From the NCBI GenBank assembly GCA_902509675.1, contig CABWYN010000009.1, forward strand, positions 1 to 42,807: a stretch of 42,807 nt of DNA. The letters are read 5' to 3'. Position numbers and translations under genes: made by a program. Positions 8,387 to 16,933 of this stretch are shown here, one piece after another. Each line of letters starts with the position of its first letter. Positions within the stretch are counted from its first letter, which is position 1. This DNA comes from an uncultured Bacteroidota bacterium. GTDB taxonomy: Bacteria > Bacteroidota > Bacteroidia > Flavobacteriales > Flavobacteriaceae. The notes below the pieces were generated by a model. It saw only the letters and a list, made by a program, of their open reading frames with translations, did no database searches and had not been told where the DNA came from.

Positions 8387-9898
8387 ATGAAACATTCAGC
8401 ATCTTTTCAAGGACTTAACATAGATAAAAATTCAATTATTAACTTAGAAAAAGGAAAGTTGCCCCCGCAAGCACTAGAACTTGAGGAGGTTGTTCTAGGG
8501 GCAATGATGATAGATAAAAAAGGAGTTGATGAGGTAATAGATATATTAAATCCTGAGGCTTTTTATAAAGAAGTCCATCAATATATTTTTGAGGCTATTT
8601 TTAAGTTGTTCCAAAAAAGTGAACCTATTGACCTTTTAACTGTGTCAAATCAGTTAAAAAAGGATGAAAATCATGAAAGAGTAGGAGGTGACTTTTATTT
8701 GATCTCATTAACTCAAAAAGTATCTTCATCTGCTCATATTGAATTCCATGCTAGAATAATACTTCAAAAATATATTCAAAGAAGTTTAATTAAAATTTCA
8801 AATGAAATAATCACCGATTCATATGATGAATCTAAAGATGTTTTTGACCTGTTAGATACTGCAGAATCTAAACTTTATGATGTAACTCAGGGGAATATAA
8901 AAAAATCATCAGAAACAGCTCAAAGTCTGGTAATACAAGCTAAAAATAAAATTGAAGCAGTTTCTAATAAAAAGGGGCTTAGTGGTGTGCCCTCTGGATT
9001 TAATAAGATTGATAAGTTGACTGCAGGTTGGCAAGAAAGTGATTTGGTAATTATAGCTGCTAGACCGGGTATGGGAAAAACAGCATTATCTTTATCCATG
9101 GCTAGTAATATAGCTGTAAATAATAAGATTCCTTTAGCCTTTTTCTCCCTAGAAATGTCATCAATTCAGTTGATAACAAGAATGATTTCATCTGAAACGG
9201 GATTAAATTCAGATAAACTTAGAACCGGTAAGCTGGAAAAGCATGAGTGGGAGCAGTTAAATGTAAGAGTAAAAAATCTTGAAAATGCCCCACTATATAT
9301 TGATGACACGCCCTCGCTATCCATATTTGACCTGAGAGCAAAAGCAAGAAGACTTGTTTCTCAAAATGGTGTGAAAATTATTGTTGTTGATTATCTTCAG
9401 TTGATGACTACAGGAGGTAATATTAAAGTCGGAAATAGAGAACAAGAAATTTCTACAATTTCAAGAAATTTAAAAGCATTAGCAAAAGAGCTGAATATTC
9501 CAGTAATTGCATTATCTCAACTTTCAAGAATGGTGGAAGGTAGAACCTCAAAGCGACCTTTACTCTCAGATTTAAGAGAGTCTGGTGCAATTGAGCAAGA
9601 TGCTGATATCGTTTCTTTTATTTATAGACCTGAATATTATAAAATAGATACTTGGGATGATAATGATAGATCATCAACAGAAGGAGAGGCGGAGTTTATT
9701 GTTTCTAAGCATAGGAATGGTGGATTAGAAAATATCAGATTGCGTTTTATCCCAACTCTTGGTAAATTTGAAGATATTGATCAATATGATTCTCCTTACG
9801 AGTTTCATTCAAAAATGAATGCTGCAGCTAATGATGATACATTCAAGACTGACTTGAATGCTGAAAATAAATTAGGTGATGATGATTTGCCTTTCTAA
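8387..9898 (+). CDS. dnaB: Replicative DNA helicase
   Basis: 503 residues. Hexameric 5'-3' helicase of the replication fork. The N-terminal DnaB domain (about 27-130, beginning LPPQALELEEVVLGAMM) is followed by a linker and the RecA-like C-terminal domain with Walker A RPGMGKTA (226-233), Walker B IIVVDYLQLM (about 330-340), LSQLSR and the arginine-containing SKHRNGG. No intein interrupts the Walker A or other frequent insertion sites. It ends 5 bp from the convergent rplT gene, with no space for a terminator between them. Confidence 0.97.
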   Translation: MKHSASFQGLNIDKNSIINLEKGKLPPQALELEEVVLGAMMIDKKGVDEVIDILNPEAFYKEVHQYIFEAIFKLFQKSEPIDLLTVSNQLKKDENHERVGGDFYLISLTQKVSSSAHIEFHARIILQKYIQRSLIKISNEIITDSYDESKDVFDLLDTAESKLYDVTQGNIKKSSETAQSLVIQAKNKIEAVSNKKGLSGVPSGFNKIDKLTAGWQESDLVIIAARPGMGKTALSLSMASNIAVNNKIPLAFFSLEMSSIQLITRMISSETGLNSDKLRTGKLEKHEWEQLNVRVKNLENAPLYIDDTPSLSIFDLRAKARRLVSQNGVKIIVVDYLQLMTTGGNIKVGNREQEISTISRNLKALAKELNIPVIALSQLSRMVEGRTSKRPLLSDLRESGAIEQDADIVSFIYRPEYYKIDTWDDNDRSSTEGEAEFIVSKHRNGGLENIRLRFIPTLGKFEDIDQYDSPYEFHSKMNAAANDDTFKTDLNAENKLGDDDLPF

Positions 9899-9903
9899 AA
9901 AAA

Positions 9904-10248
9904 CTATTTAATCTTATCAACAAGTTCTTTGAAACCTTCAGGGTTATTCATCGCTAGGTCAGCTAAGACTTTTCTGTTGATATCTATATTATTAGTCTTT
10001 AGTTTATTCATGAACTCAGAGTAAGTGAGGCCATGCAGCCTAGAAGCAGCATTGATTCTCATAATCCAAAGAGCTCTAAAGTTTCTCTTTTTGGTTTTTC
10101 TATCTCTGTAAGCATATTGAAGTCCTTTTTCAACTGCATTTTTTGCAACAGTCCAAACGTTTTTTCTACGACCGAAATAACCTTTAGCTTGTTTTAATAT
10201 TTTTTTTCTTCTTGCTCTTTTAGCAACTGAATTTACTGATCTTGGCAT
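9904..10248 (-). CDS. rplT: 50S ribosomal protein L20
   Basis: 114 residues, standard length. The N-terminus [19 protein letters not shown] with AKGYFGRRK is the L20 signature, and [21 protein letters not shown] is the conserved rRNA-binding middle. Last gene of thrS-infC-rpmI-rplT. In many bacteria L20 represses this operon by binding an mRNA leader; I could not identify such a site here. Confidence 0.98.
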   Translation of the reverse strand: MPRSVNSVAKRARRKKILKQAKGYFGRRKNVWTVAKNAVEKGLQYAYRDRKTKKRNFRALWIMRINAASRLHGLTYSEFMNKLKTNNIDINRKVLADLAMNNPEGFKELVDKIK

Positions 10249-10314
10249 AATTTATAGTTTTAAATTAGGTGGTAAAAAATTTACTCTTCTTACCTATATT
10301 TATGGGTATAACCC

Positions 10315-10512
10315 TTATTTTAATCTTAATTGTTCTTTGATGCTGTTCATATCATTATCGTGAACCAAACCAGAATGAGTTAAGGCTAGCTTCCTCTTTT
10401 TTGATTTTTTAGTCAAGATATGATTTTTGAAAGCATGCTTTCTTTTAATTTTTCCTGTTCCAGTTACTTTAAATCTTTTTTTAGCACTGGATTTTGTTTT
10501 CATTTTTGGCAT
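10315..10512 (-). CDS. rpmI: 50S ribosomal protein L35
   Basis: 65 residues, with [20 protein letters not shown] and [14 protein letters not shown], the L35 signature. The ATG follows the infC stop codon by one base, which indicates coupled translation. 66 bp separate it from rplT. Confidence 0.98.
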   Translation of the reverse strand: MPKMKTKSSAKKRFKVTGTGKIKRKHAFKNHILTKKSKKRKLALTHSGLVHDNDMNSIKEQLRLK

Positions 10513-10513
10513 A

Positions 10514-11074
10514 CTATTTTGTTTTTTTTGGAGACATCATCATTATCATTTTTTTACTCTCTAATTTTGGGAGTTGCTCAACTTTTCCAAATTCTTCTAG
10601 TTCTTGAGCTAATTTCAATAATAATATTTCTCCTTGGTCTTTATAAATAATTGATCTCCCTTTAAAAAAGACAAAGGCTTTTAATTTTGCTCCGTCTTTT
10701 AGGAATTTCTCTGCATGTTTTTTCTTAAACGCATAATCATGTTCATCTGTTTGAGGCCCAAATCTAATTTCTTTAACGACTACCTTAGTCGCTTTCGATT
10801 TCATTTGTTTTTCTCTTTTTTTCTGCTCATAAAGGAATTTTTTATAATCCATTATTTTGCAGACAGGAGGAACGGCATTTGGTGAAATTTGCACCAGGTC
10901 TAATTCTAAATCATTTGACTTGTTTAGAGCTCTTTGAATAGGATATACACCTATTTCCACATTATCACCAACCAACCTAACCTCTTGGGCTACTATTTCG
11001 CCATTAATTTTATGTGGGTTAGTTTTAACTACTCTCCAGGGTCTTCTTCCTCTTGTTCTTCTTATTGCTATGAT
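10514..11074 (-). CDS. infC: Translation initiation factor IF-3 (non-AUG start)
   Basis: Binds the 30S subunit, prevents premature 50S joining and checks start-codon fidelity. In-frame TTG at 10975 would give only 153 residues and remove the conserved IF3 N-terminal domain start. The open frame continues upstream without ATG, GTG or TTG and reads ...[16 protein letters not shown], then [18 protein letters not shown], the known IF3 N-terminus. The likely start is ATC at 11074 (or ATA at 11071 or 11065), giving about 186 residues. infC of many bacteria starts at AUU/AUC/AUA so that IF3 represses its own synthesis. [13 protein letters not shown] and [15 protein letters not shown] mark the linker and C-terminal domain. 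It follows thrS by 18 bp. Confidence 0.92.
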   Translation of the reverse strand: MIAIRRTRGRRPWRVVKTNPHKINGEIVAQEVRLVGDNVEIGVYPIQRALNKSNDLELDLVQISPNAVPPVCKIMDYKKFLYEQKKREKQMKSKATKVVVKEIRFGPQTDEHDYAFKKKHAEKFLKDGAKLKAFVFFKGRSIIYKDQGEILLLKLAQELEEFGKVEQLPKLESKKMIMMMSPKKTK

Positions 11075-11092
11075 TAATAGTTTTAATTAAAC

Positions 11093-13018
11093 TTATATTT
11101 TTATTTCTTTATTAATGATTTTAACAAAATCTTCAATTGTCATAGCTCCATAATCTTTGCCACCATGACTTCGGACTGATACTAAATTATCCGTTGACTC
11201 TTTTTCACCAATGACAATCATATAAGGGACTTTATCTACTTCAGCATCTCTTATTTTCCTGCCAATTGTTTCACTTCTGTTATCAATCAGGCCGCGAATT
11301 TCGTGATTTTCTAACAAATTTAAAACATTTTTACAGTATTTTTCATGCTTTTCACTAAGTGGAAGTATGATAAATTGATTTGGAGTTAGCCATAATGGTA
11401 AATTTCCTGCCGTATTTTCTAGTAAAATAGCAATAAATCTTTCTAAACTTCCAAACGGTGCTCTGTGAATCATTACAGGTCTTTTAGATTTATTGTCCTT
11501 ATCAATGTAAGTTAGATCAAATCTTTCAGGAAGATTGTAATCAACCTGAATGGTACCAAGTTGCCATTGCCTTCCTAGAGCATCGTTTACCATAAAATCC
11601 AATTTAGGGCCGTAAAAAGCAGCTTCACCTTCTACAATTTTATAATTAAGTCCTTTGTCTTTTACTGCGTTGATTATTGCATTTTCTGATTTTTCCCACA
11701 TTGACACTTCACCAATATATTTTTTTAAATTTTTGGAATCTCTTAATGAAATTTGAACACTAAAATCATTTAACTCAAGTGATTCAAACACATAAAGAGT
11801 TAGATCTATAACATTTTTGAATTCACTATCTAATTGATCTTCAGTACAAAAAATATGCGCATCATCTTGAGTAAATCCTCTTACCCTTGTAAGACCATGT
11901 AATTCTCCGCTTTGCTCATATCTGTACACTGTTCCAAACTCAGCGTACCTAATTGGTAAATCTCTATAGCTAAATTTATCAGATTTATAAATTTCACAGT
12001 GATGAGGACAATTCATTGGTTTTAAATAAAACTCTTCATCTTCTTTTGGTGTTTTTATTGGCTGAAAACTATCATCTCCGTATTTTTCATAATGCCCAGA
12101 GGTGACGTACAATTCTTTGTTTCCGATATGTGGGGTTATAACCATCTGGTACCCCGCTTTTTTTTGGGCTTTCTTAAGAAACTCTTCGAGTCGTGTCTTA
12201 AGCTCAACACCCCTTGGAAGCCACATTGGTAGCCCTTGACCTACCTTATTTGAAAATGCAAATAATTTTAATCTTTTGCCTATTTTTCTGTGATCACGAA
12301 GCTTTGCTTGTTCAATATTATATAAATATTCTTTTAATAATTTTTGTTTTGGAAAGGAAATTCCATAGACTCTGGTTAACTGTTTTTTGTTTTGATCAGC
12401 TCTCCAAAATGCGCCAGAAATATTTAAGATTTTAACAGCTTTAATTAACGAGGTATTAGGGATATGACCACCTTTACATAAATCAGTGAAAGAATCGTGA
12501 TCACAAAATGAAATTTCTCCGTCATTTAACTCTTCAATAAGTTCTAATTTATAGGAGTTTTGTTCATTTTCATAAAACTTTAATGCGTCTATTTTAGAAA
12601 CAGATCTGATATTAAATTCAAATTTACCTCTACATATTTCTAATATCCTGTTTTCAATTTTATCAAAATCTGACTCAGATATTTTATTATTTCCTAAATC
12701 TATATCATAGTAAAACCCGTTCTTTATTGGAGGTCCAATTGTGAGTTTAATTCCAGGATATAAATCCTGCAATGCTTGTGCCATTACATGAGAAGAGGAG
12801 TGCCAAAAAGCTTTTTTTCCCTCTTCGTTATCCCAGGTGTAAAACTCAATTTCGCCGTCTGAACTTAGGACTGATTTTGTCTCAACTATTTTGTTATTAA
12901 ACTTAGCAGAAATTACATTTCTAGCTAATCCTTCACTAATATCTTTAGCAACAGAAATAACTTGAGTACCTACTTTAAACTCTCTTACAGACCCATCTTT
13001 AAGTGTTACTTTAATCAT
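11093..13018 (-). CDS. thrS: Threonyl-tRNA synthetase
   Basis: Class II synthetase of 641 residues that charges tRNA-Thr. Domains in order are TGS (about 1-60), the SAD/editing domain (about 65-225; HSSSHVMAQAL and CDHDSFTDLCKGGHIP), the catalytic core (about 245-535; KPMNCPHHCEIYKS with the zinc Cys, RVRGFTQDDAHIFC as motif 2) and the anticodon-binding domain (about 545-641). The ATG at 13018 gives MIKVTLKDGS, the normal TGS start. First gene of the thrS-infC-rpmI-rplT run. Confidence 0.97.
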   Translation of the reverse strand: MIKVTLKDGSVREFKVGTQVISVAKDISEGLARNVISAKFNNKIVETKSVLSSDGEIEFYTWDNEEGKKAFWHSSSHVMAQALQDLYPGIKLTIGPPIKNGFYYDIDLGNNKISESDFDKIENRILEICRGKFEFNIRSVSKIDALKFYENEQNSYKLELIEELNDGEISFCDHDSFTDLCKGGHIPNTSLIKAVKILNISGAFWRADQNKKQLTRVYGISFPKQKLLKEYLYNIEQAKLRDHRKIGKRLKLFAFSNKVGQGLPMWLPRGVELKTRLEEFLKKAQKKAGYQMVITPHIGNKELYVTSGHYEKYGDDSFQPIKTPKEDEEFYLKPMNCPHHCEIYKSDKFSYRDLPIRYAEFGTVYRYEQSGELHGLTRVRGFTQDDAHIFCTEDQLDSEFKNVIDLTLYVFESLELNDFSVQISLRDSKNLKKYIGEVSMWEKSENAIINAVKDKGLNYKIVEGEAAFYGPKLDFMVNDALGRQWQLGTIQVDYNLPERFDLTYIDKDNKSKRPVMIHRAPFGSLERFIAILLENTAGNLPLWLTPNQFIILPLSEKHEKYCKNVLNLLENHEIRGLIDNRSETIGRKIRDAEVDKVPYMIVIGEKESTDNLVSVRSHGGKDYGAMTIEDFVKIINKEIKI

Positions 13019-13046
13019 TTTTCAAATTAAATGCTAAAATTATGAA

Positions 13047-13250
13047 TCATTTTTGAAATAGTTCGTTTATTATTCTAAATAATGAAGTAAATATCATAAC
13101 AATAGCTATTAGACATGTAATAACCCCTAAAATAATCAGAAAATAGTTGTTTTTTAGTTGACCTAGGTGAATCATAAACGGACCCATGAAAATTGGAATG
13201 AAAGATGATATTAAAATTTTAATCCCTTTAGCAATTTTATTTTTGTTCAC
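13047..13250 (-). CDS. Small two-helix membrane protein (DUF6095-like)
   Basis: 67 residues with two hydrophobic segments (about 8-28 and 35-60) separated by a short polar turn, and charged termini. The fragment SSFIPIFMGPFMIHLGQL resembles the small flavobacterial DUF6095 family as I remember it. It overlaps the 3' end of murQ by 14 bp and is probably cotranscribed with it. Function is unknown; location in the inner membrane is inferred from the helices. Confidence 0.7.
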   Translation of the reverse strand: MNKNKIAKGIKILISSFIPIFMGPFMIHLGQLKNNYFLIILGVITCLIAIVMIFTSLFRIINELFQK

Positions 13251-14052
13251 CTGTTCTAAATTTTTCTATTGACAACCTAATATTATTATTTTCTTTTATC
13301 AGTTTTTTAGCCTCATCATCACTGATCTTTAGTATTGATTTTAAAATTCTTATTGCTCTTTCGTGAAGTTTGTTATTTGATAATTTCATATCAATCATTT
13401 TGTTATCAAAAACTCTACCTAGTTTTATCATTACAGTTGTTGAAATCATATTTAACACCATTTTTTGTGCGGTTCCAGCTTTCATTCTAGAGCTTCCAGT
13501 AATATATTCTGGTCCAACAATAACCTCTACTGGGTAGGAAGAAAGCTTAGCTAAGGATGAATTTCTGTTACATGTGATACAGCCAGTGTAAATACCATTT
13601 TTATTGCATTCATTTATCCCAGAAACTACATATGGCGTAGAACCAGATGCAGAGATCCCGATAACAATATCATTTTTTGATAAGTTGTATGGCTTTAAGT
13701 CTTCCCAAGCTTGTGTTTTAGAGTCCTCTGCATATTCTTGGGATTTTCTAATTGCTTTGTCTCCACCAGCAATAATTCCATATATTTTGTCGTCAATTCC
13801 AAAAGTTGGTAAACACTCAGATGCATCTACAATTCCAAGTCTACCACTGGTGCCTGATCCAATGTAAAATATTCTACCATCATTAATTAATAATTCAGAT
13901 GTTTTTTCAACTAACTTCAAAATTTGAGGTATCGACTCATTTACAGATCTAGCTACAGAGTAATCTTCTGAATTAATGTCTAGAAGAATTTCTTGAACTG
14001 ATTTATGTTCTAAGTTTGAATATTTTGAATCTTTTTCTGTTGTTTTAATAAT
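13237..14052 (-). CDS. murQ: N-acetylmuramic acid 6-phosphate etherase (AUU start)
   Basis: Cleaves the lactyl ether of MurNAc-6-P to give GlcNAc-6-P, in cell-wall recycling. The SIS domain has GSGTSGRLGIVDASECLPTFG, with the catalytic Glu in DASEC, then GGDKAIRKSQEYAED, ISASGSTPYV and GSSRMKAGTAQK. A TTG at 13920 would cut off the first 44 residues. The frame continues upstream as IIKTTEKDSKYSNLEHKSV and QEILLDINSEDYSVARSV, which are the conserved N-terminus of MurQ. No ATG, GTG or TTG exists between the in-frame TAG and this region; ATT at 14052 or 14049 fits the family start, 8-11 bp after the idh stop. That gives about 271 residues, the normal length. Confidence 0.9.
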   Translation of the reverse strand: MIKTTEKDSKYSNLEHKSVQEILLDINSEDYSVARSVNESIPQILKLVEKTSELLINDGRIFYIGSGTSGRLGIVDASECLPTFGIDDKIYGIIAGGDKAIRKSQEYAEDSKTQAWEDLKPYNLSKNDIVIGISASGSTPYVVSGINECNKNGIYTGCITCNRNSSLAKLSSYPVEVIVGPEYITGSSRMKAGTAQKMVLNMISTTVMIKLGRVFDNKMIDMKLSNNKLHERAIRILKSILKISDDEAKKLIKENNNIRLSIEKFRTGEQK

Positions 14053-14059
14053 CTGCTAT

Positions 14060-16270
14060 TTAAATATTATCAATAATATTATTTAGGGTTTGAGAAGGTC
14101 TCATAACAGAATTTGTAATTAGATCATCCGTTTTATAATATCCTTCAAGATTAACTTTAGCTCCCTGCTTTTCATTAATCTCGTCCATAATTATTTTTTC
14201 ATTTTCAGAAAGGCTTTTAAATATTGCAGAAAATTCTTTTTTCAGTAAAATATTTTCATTTTGATTAGATAAAAATTCTGACCAAAACAATGCTAAGTAA
14301 AAATGACTTCCTCGATTGTCAATTTCACCAACTTTTCTTGATGGAGATCTTTGATTTGAAAGTAGTTTTTCGATTGCATTTGTTAGACATGATGATAGGA
14401 TTTTTGAATTATCATTTTTGAGCCCAATATTTTCCAATGCAACAGATATTGCTAAAAATTCACCTAGTGAATCCCATCTTAGATGGTTTTCTTCCATTAG
14501 TTGTTGTACGTGTTTTGGCGCTGATCCACCGGCGCCTGTTTCAAATAATTTACCTCCATTCATTAAGGGGACTATTGATAACATTTTTGCGCTAGTTCCC
14601 AGTTCTAGAATCGGAAATAAATCGGTTAAATAATCTCTTAGTACATTTCCTGAAACTGAGATAACACTTTTTCCTTTTTTAATCATCTCTAAGGTGAAAA
14701 CTGTAGCTTCGTACGGCGGTAATATTTGTATATCTAACAGTGAAGTGTCAATTTTATTTAATTCGTTTTTTACTACTTTGATAAGCTGCTTATCGTGTGA
14801 CCTTTGTTCATCAAGCCAAAATACGGTAGGATATTTAGTTTCTTTTGCTCTGTTAAGAGCTAATTTTATCCAATCTAAAATGGCTTCATTTCTTACTATA
14901 CACATTCTCCAAATATCTCCCTTAGAAACATTGTGGGTAAATAGTGTTTTACCGTCCTTGGTTTCGACACAGACTTTCCCTGTCTCTTTTATCTCAAATG
15001 TTTTATCGTGAGATCCGTATTCCTCTGCTTTTTTAGCCATTAAACCTACATTTTGAACGGTTCCCATTGTAGAGGGGTCAAATTCGCCATTTTTCTTACA
15101 ATATTCAATTGTCGCTTGATATATAGAGGCATAGCTGCTGTCAGGAATTACAGCTTTTGTATCCTTTAAATCTCCTCTTTTATCCCACATTTTTCCAGAA
15201 CTTTTGATCATCGCTGGCATTGATGCGTCAATAATTACGTCACTGGGAATATGAAAATTGGAAATATTATTTTCAGAATTTACCATAGCTACATCTGGCC
15301 CAGATTTAAATTCATATTCAAGTTCTTCGGCTAATCTCTCTCTTGTATTTTTGTCTAGGTTATTTATTTTTTCATATAAATTGGATAATCCACTATTTAA
15401 ATCAATATTTAATTTATCTAATAATATCTTATTTTTCTTAAGGAACTTTTTAAAGAAAACCTTTAATACATGTCCAAAAATAATCGGGTCACTTACCTTC
15501 ATCATCGAGGCTTTCAGGTGTAAAGAGAAAAGTAAGTCTTTGGTTTTGCAGTCAGAAATTTCATTTTCAATAAATTCTTGAAGTTTACCAATATTCATAT
15601 AACTACAATCAATTATTGATTCTTTATGAATTGTGATATTTTCTTTCAGAATAGTTTTTTTATTATCTGAATCGTAATTATATATATTTAACAATTCATG
15701 TTTGTTACTAGTAAGAGATGTTTCATTATTTTTAAAATCACCTGATTGCATCGATGTAACATGGGTTTTTGATGCAGAAGTCCATACACCTAGCTTATGC
15801 GGATTTGTCTTTATGTAATTTTTTATGGCACTCGGTACTCGTCTATCTGAGTTTCCTTCTCTTAATACAGGGTTTACGGCGCTTCCTTTTATTTTGTCAT
15901 AGATAGATTGTATGATTAATTGATTTTCGTTTTCGGGTTTTTCTGGGTAATTAGGAATTTTAAAACCTTTTAGTTGTAATTCGTGAATAGCTTTTTTTAA
16001 CTGTGGAATTGAAGCACTTATATTAGGAAGTTTTATAATATTAGCCTTAGGATCCTTAACAAGTTTACTCAAGAACTCAAGATCGTTTTCATATTTTATT
16101 TTACTTCCAAGGTAGTCGTTGAAAGTGGCTAGAATTCTGGATGAGAGGGAGATGTCTCTGGTTTCAAATTTAACCCCTGATGATTTTGTAAAAGCCTGAA
16201 TAATAGGCAATAATGAAACAGTAGCAAGAGCTGGTGCTTCATCTGTTTTTGTATATATAATCTTCGACAT
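14060..16270 (-). CDS. NADP-dependent isocitrate dehydrogenase, monomeric type
   Basis: 736 residues, the length of the monomeric class rather than the ~400-residue homodimeric Icd. Converts isocitrate to 2-oxoglutarate in the TCA cycle. The N-terminus IIYTKTDEAPALATVSLLPI and the segment RGSHFYLALFWSEFL near the C-terminus are typical. SASIPQLKKAIHELQLKGFKIP and NPVLREGNSDRR include substrate-binding residues of this family. It has its own predicted promoter (TATATTTG, 16297-16304) just after the terminator of the upstream RNA locus. murQ starts immediately downstream and is probably cotranscribed. Confidence 0.96.
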   Translation of the reverse strand: MSKIIYTKTDEAPALATVSLLPIIQAFTKSSGVKFETRDISLSSRILATFNDYLGSKIKYENDLEFLSKLVKDPKANIIKLPNISASIPQLKKAIHELQLKGFKIPNYPEKPENENQLIIQSIYDKIKGSAVNPVLREGNSDRRVPSAIKNYIKTNPHKLGVWTSASKTHVTSMQSGDFKNNETSLTSNKHELLNIYNYDSDNKKTILKENITIHKESIIDCSYMNIGKLQEFIENEISDCKTKDLLFSLHLKASMMKVSDPIIFGHVLKVFFKKFLKKNKILLDKLNIDLNSGLSNLYEKINNLDKNTRERLAEELEYEFKSGPDVAMVNSENNISNFHIPSDVIIDASMPAMIKSSGKMWDKRGDLKDTKAVIPDSSYASIYQATIEYCKKNGEFDPSTMGTVQNVGLMAKKAEEYGSHDKTFEIKETGKVCVETKDGKTLFTHNVSKGDIWRMCIVRNEAILDWIKLALNRAKETKYPTVFWLDEQRSHDKQLIKVVKNELNKIDTSLLDIQILPPYEATVFTLEMIKKGKSVISVSGNVLRDYLTDLFPILELGTSAKMLSIVPLMNGGKLFETGAGGSAPKHVQQLMEENHLRWDSLGEFLAISVALENIGLKNDNSKILSSCLTNAIEKLLSNQRSPSRKVGEIDNRGSHFYLALFWSEFLSNQNENILLKKEFSAIFKSLSENEKIIMDEINEKQGAKVNLEGYYKTDDLITNSVMRPSQTLNNIIDNI

Positions 16271-16296
16271 TAATATCTTCTGAATAGTTAGAAAAT

Positions 16297-16304
16297 CAAA
16301 TATA
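16297..16304 (-). promoter_or_regulatory. Bacteroidota -7 box (TATATTTG) for idh
   Basis: On the minus strand TATATTTG matches TAnnTTTG exactly and lies 26 nt before the idh ATG. A clear -33 element is not visible. It sits between the terminator of the ncRNA locus and idh, so idh likely has separate transcription. Confidence 0.45.
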
Positions 16305-16347
16305 GAAAATGGGAATAAAATAAAAGAATAAACCGAGAATAGTTATT

Positions 16348-16393
16348 AAAAAAGGAAAGCCGTACTTATGTATTGCTACACGGTACGGCTTTC
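16348..16393 (-). terminator. Rho-independent terminator of the ncRNA locus
   Basis: An 11-bp perfect stem, GAAAGCCGTAC (RNA side 16393-16383) with GTACGGCTTTC (16365-16355), encloses a shorter upper stem GTGTA/TACAT capped by a GCAA tetraloop. It is followed on the minus strand by CC and six T. It is the strongest terminator in the window and fixes the direction of transcription as minus. Confidence 0.85.
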
Positions 16394-16850
16394 TGAATAT
16401 CGAATATGTTTGCCTTCGTTTCCGAATTGCTTAACTCTAGGAGCTTAGCTGGTAAACATCTTCGCTATTATCGGAGTCGTATTGTTACTCATTTCCGAAG
16501 AAATTTTCCCTTTTGACTCCTAATTACTTATTATTCTGACATTGCTTACGCTTTGACAGCACGTTTCTGAGTTACTCAATTCACCCTTACTTTGTGATTC
16601 TCTTCTTGAGCTAGGCTCAATCAGACTCCTTCCAGACTAGGTCTTTGGGAGAGAGAGTCTTTTACTCTAAAATTGTGCAGGCACACATTTTAAAATTTAG
16701 TTTCTCTCTGCTTTCGAATTTTAGGTTGCCCTGAAATTCTATAAGTAATCTATTTTAAAGAACATTCTTTGAATTTGTAATCACTTTAAAGTGTTTGTTG
16801 ATCCTTTTGGGATCCACTACAAACAAATCCTGACACTAATTTAGGATTAA
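16348..16850 (-). ncRNA. Large structured non-coding RNA candidate, family not recognised
   Basis: About 500 nt between rplS and idh with no ORF but dense secondary structure. On the minus strand, from 5' to 3': hairpin 16793-16824 (GTTTGT and GGATC stems); hairpin 16716-16739 with AGG/CCT around a GCAA loop; a long imperfect hairpin 16648-16712 including CTAAATTTT...AATTTTAG and GAGAG/CTCTC; hairpin 16606-16620 (TTGAG/CTCAA); a GGAGTC/GACTCC stem (16515-16520 with 16473-16478) holding AATTTC-TTCG-GAAAT (16491-16504), a cUUCGg tetraloop; and a 10-bp stem CGAA-ATGTTT/AAACAT-TTCG (16401-16411 with 16454-16464). It ends in a strong terminator. It lacks the tRNA-like GGTTCRA end and Ala tag of tmRNA and the AGGAAAGTC core of RNase P. 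The 5' end is uncertain. Confidence 0.7.
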
Positions 16851-16933
16851 TGTTTAGTTTTCCAATAAATTTAAAATAAAAGATATTAACCTGTTGTAAA
16901 CTAGAGATATTAACAATTGTTAAAAACTCTTAT

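Noticed and set aside
16348-16850. tmRNA (ssrA) or RNase P RNA (rnpB)
   Set aside because: No tRNA-like GGTTCRA end or Ala-tag frame, and no AGGAAAGTC/ACAGAA core on either strand, so neither can be assigned.
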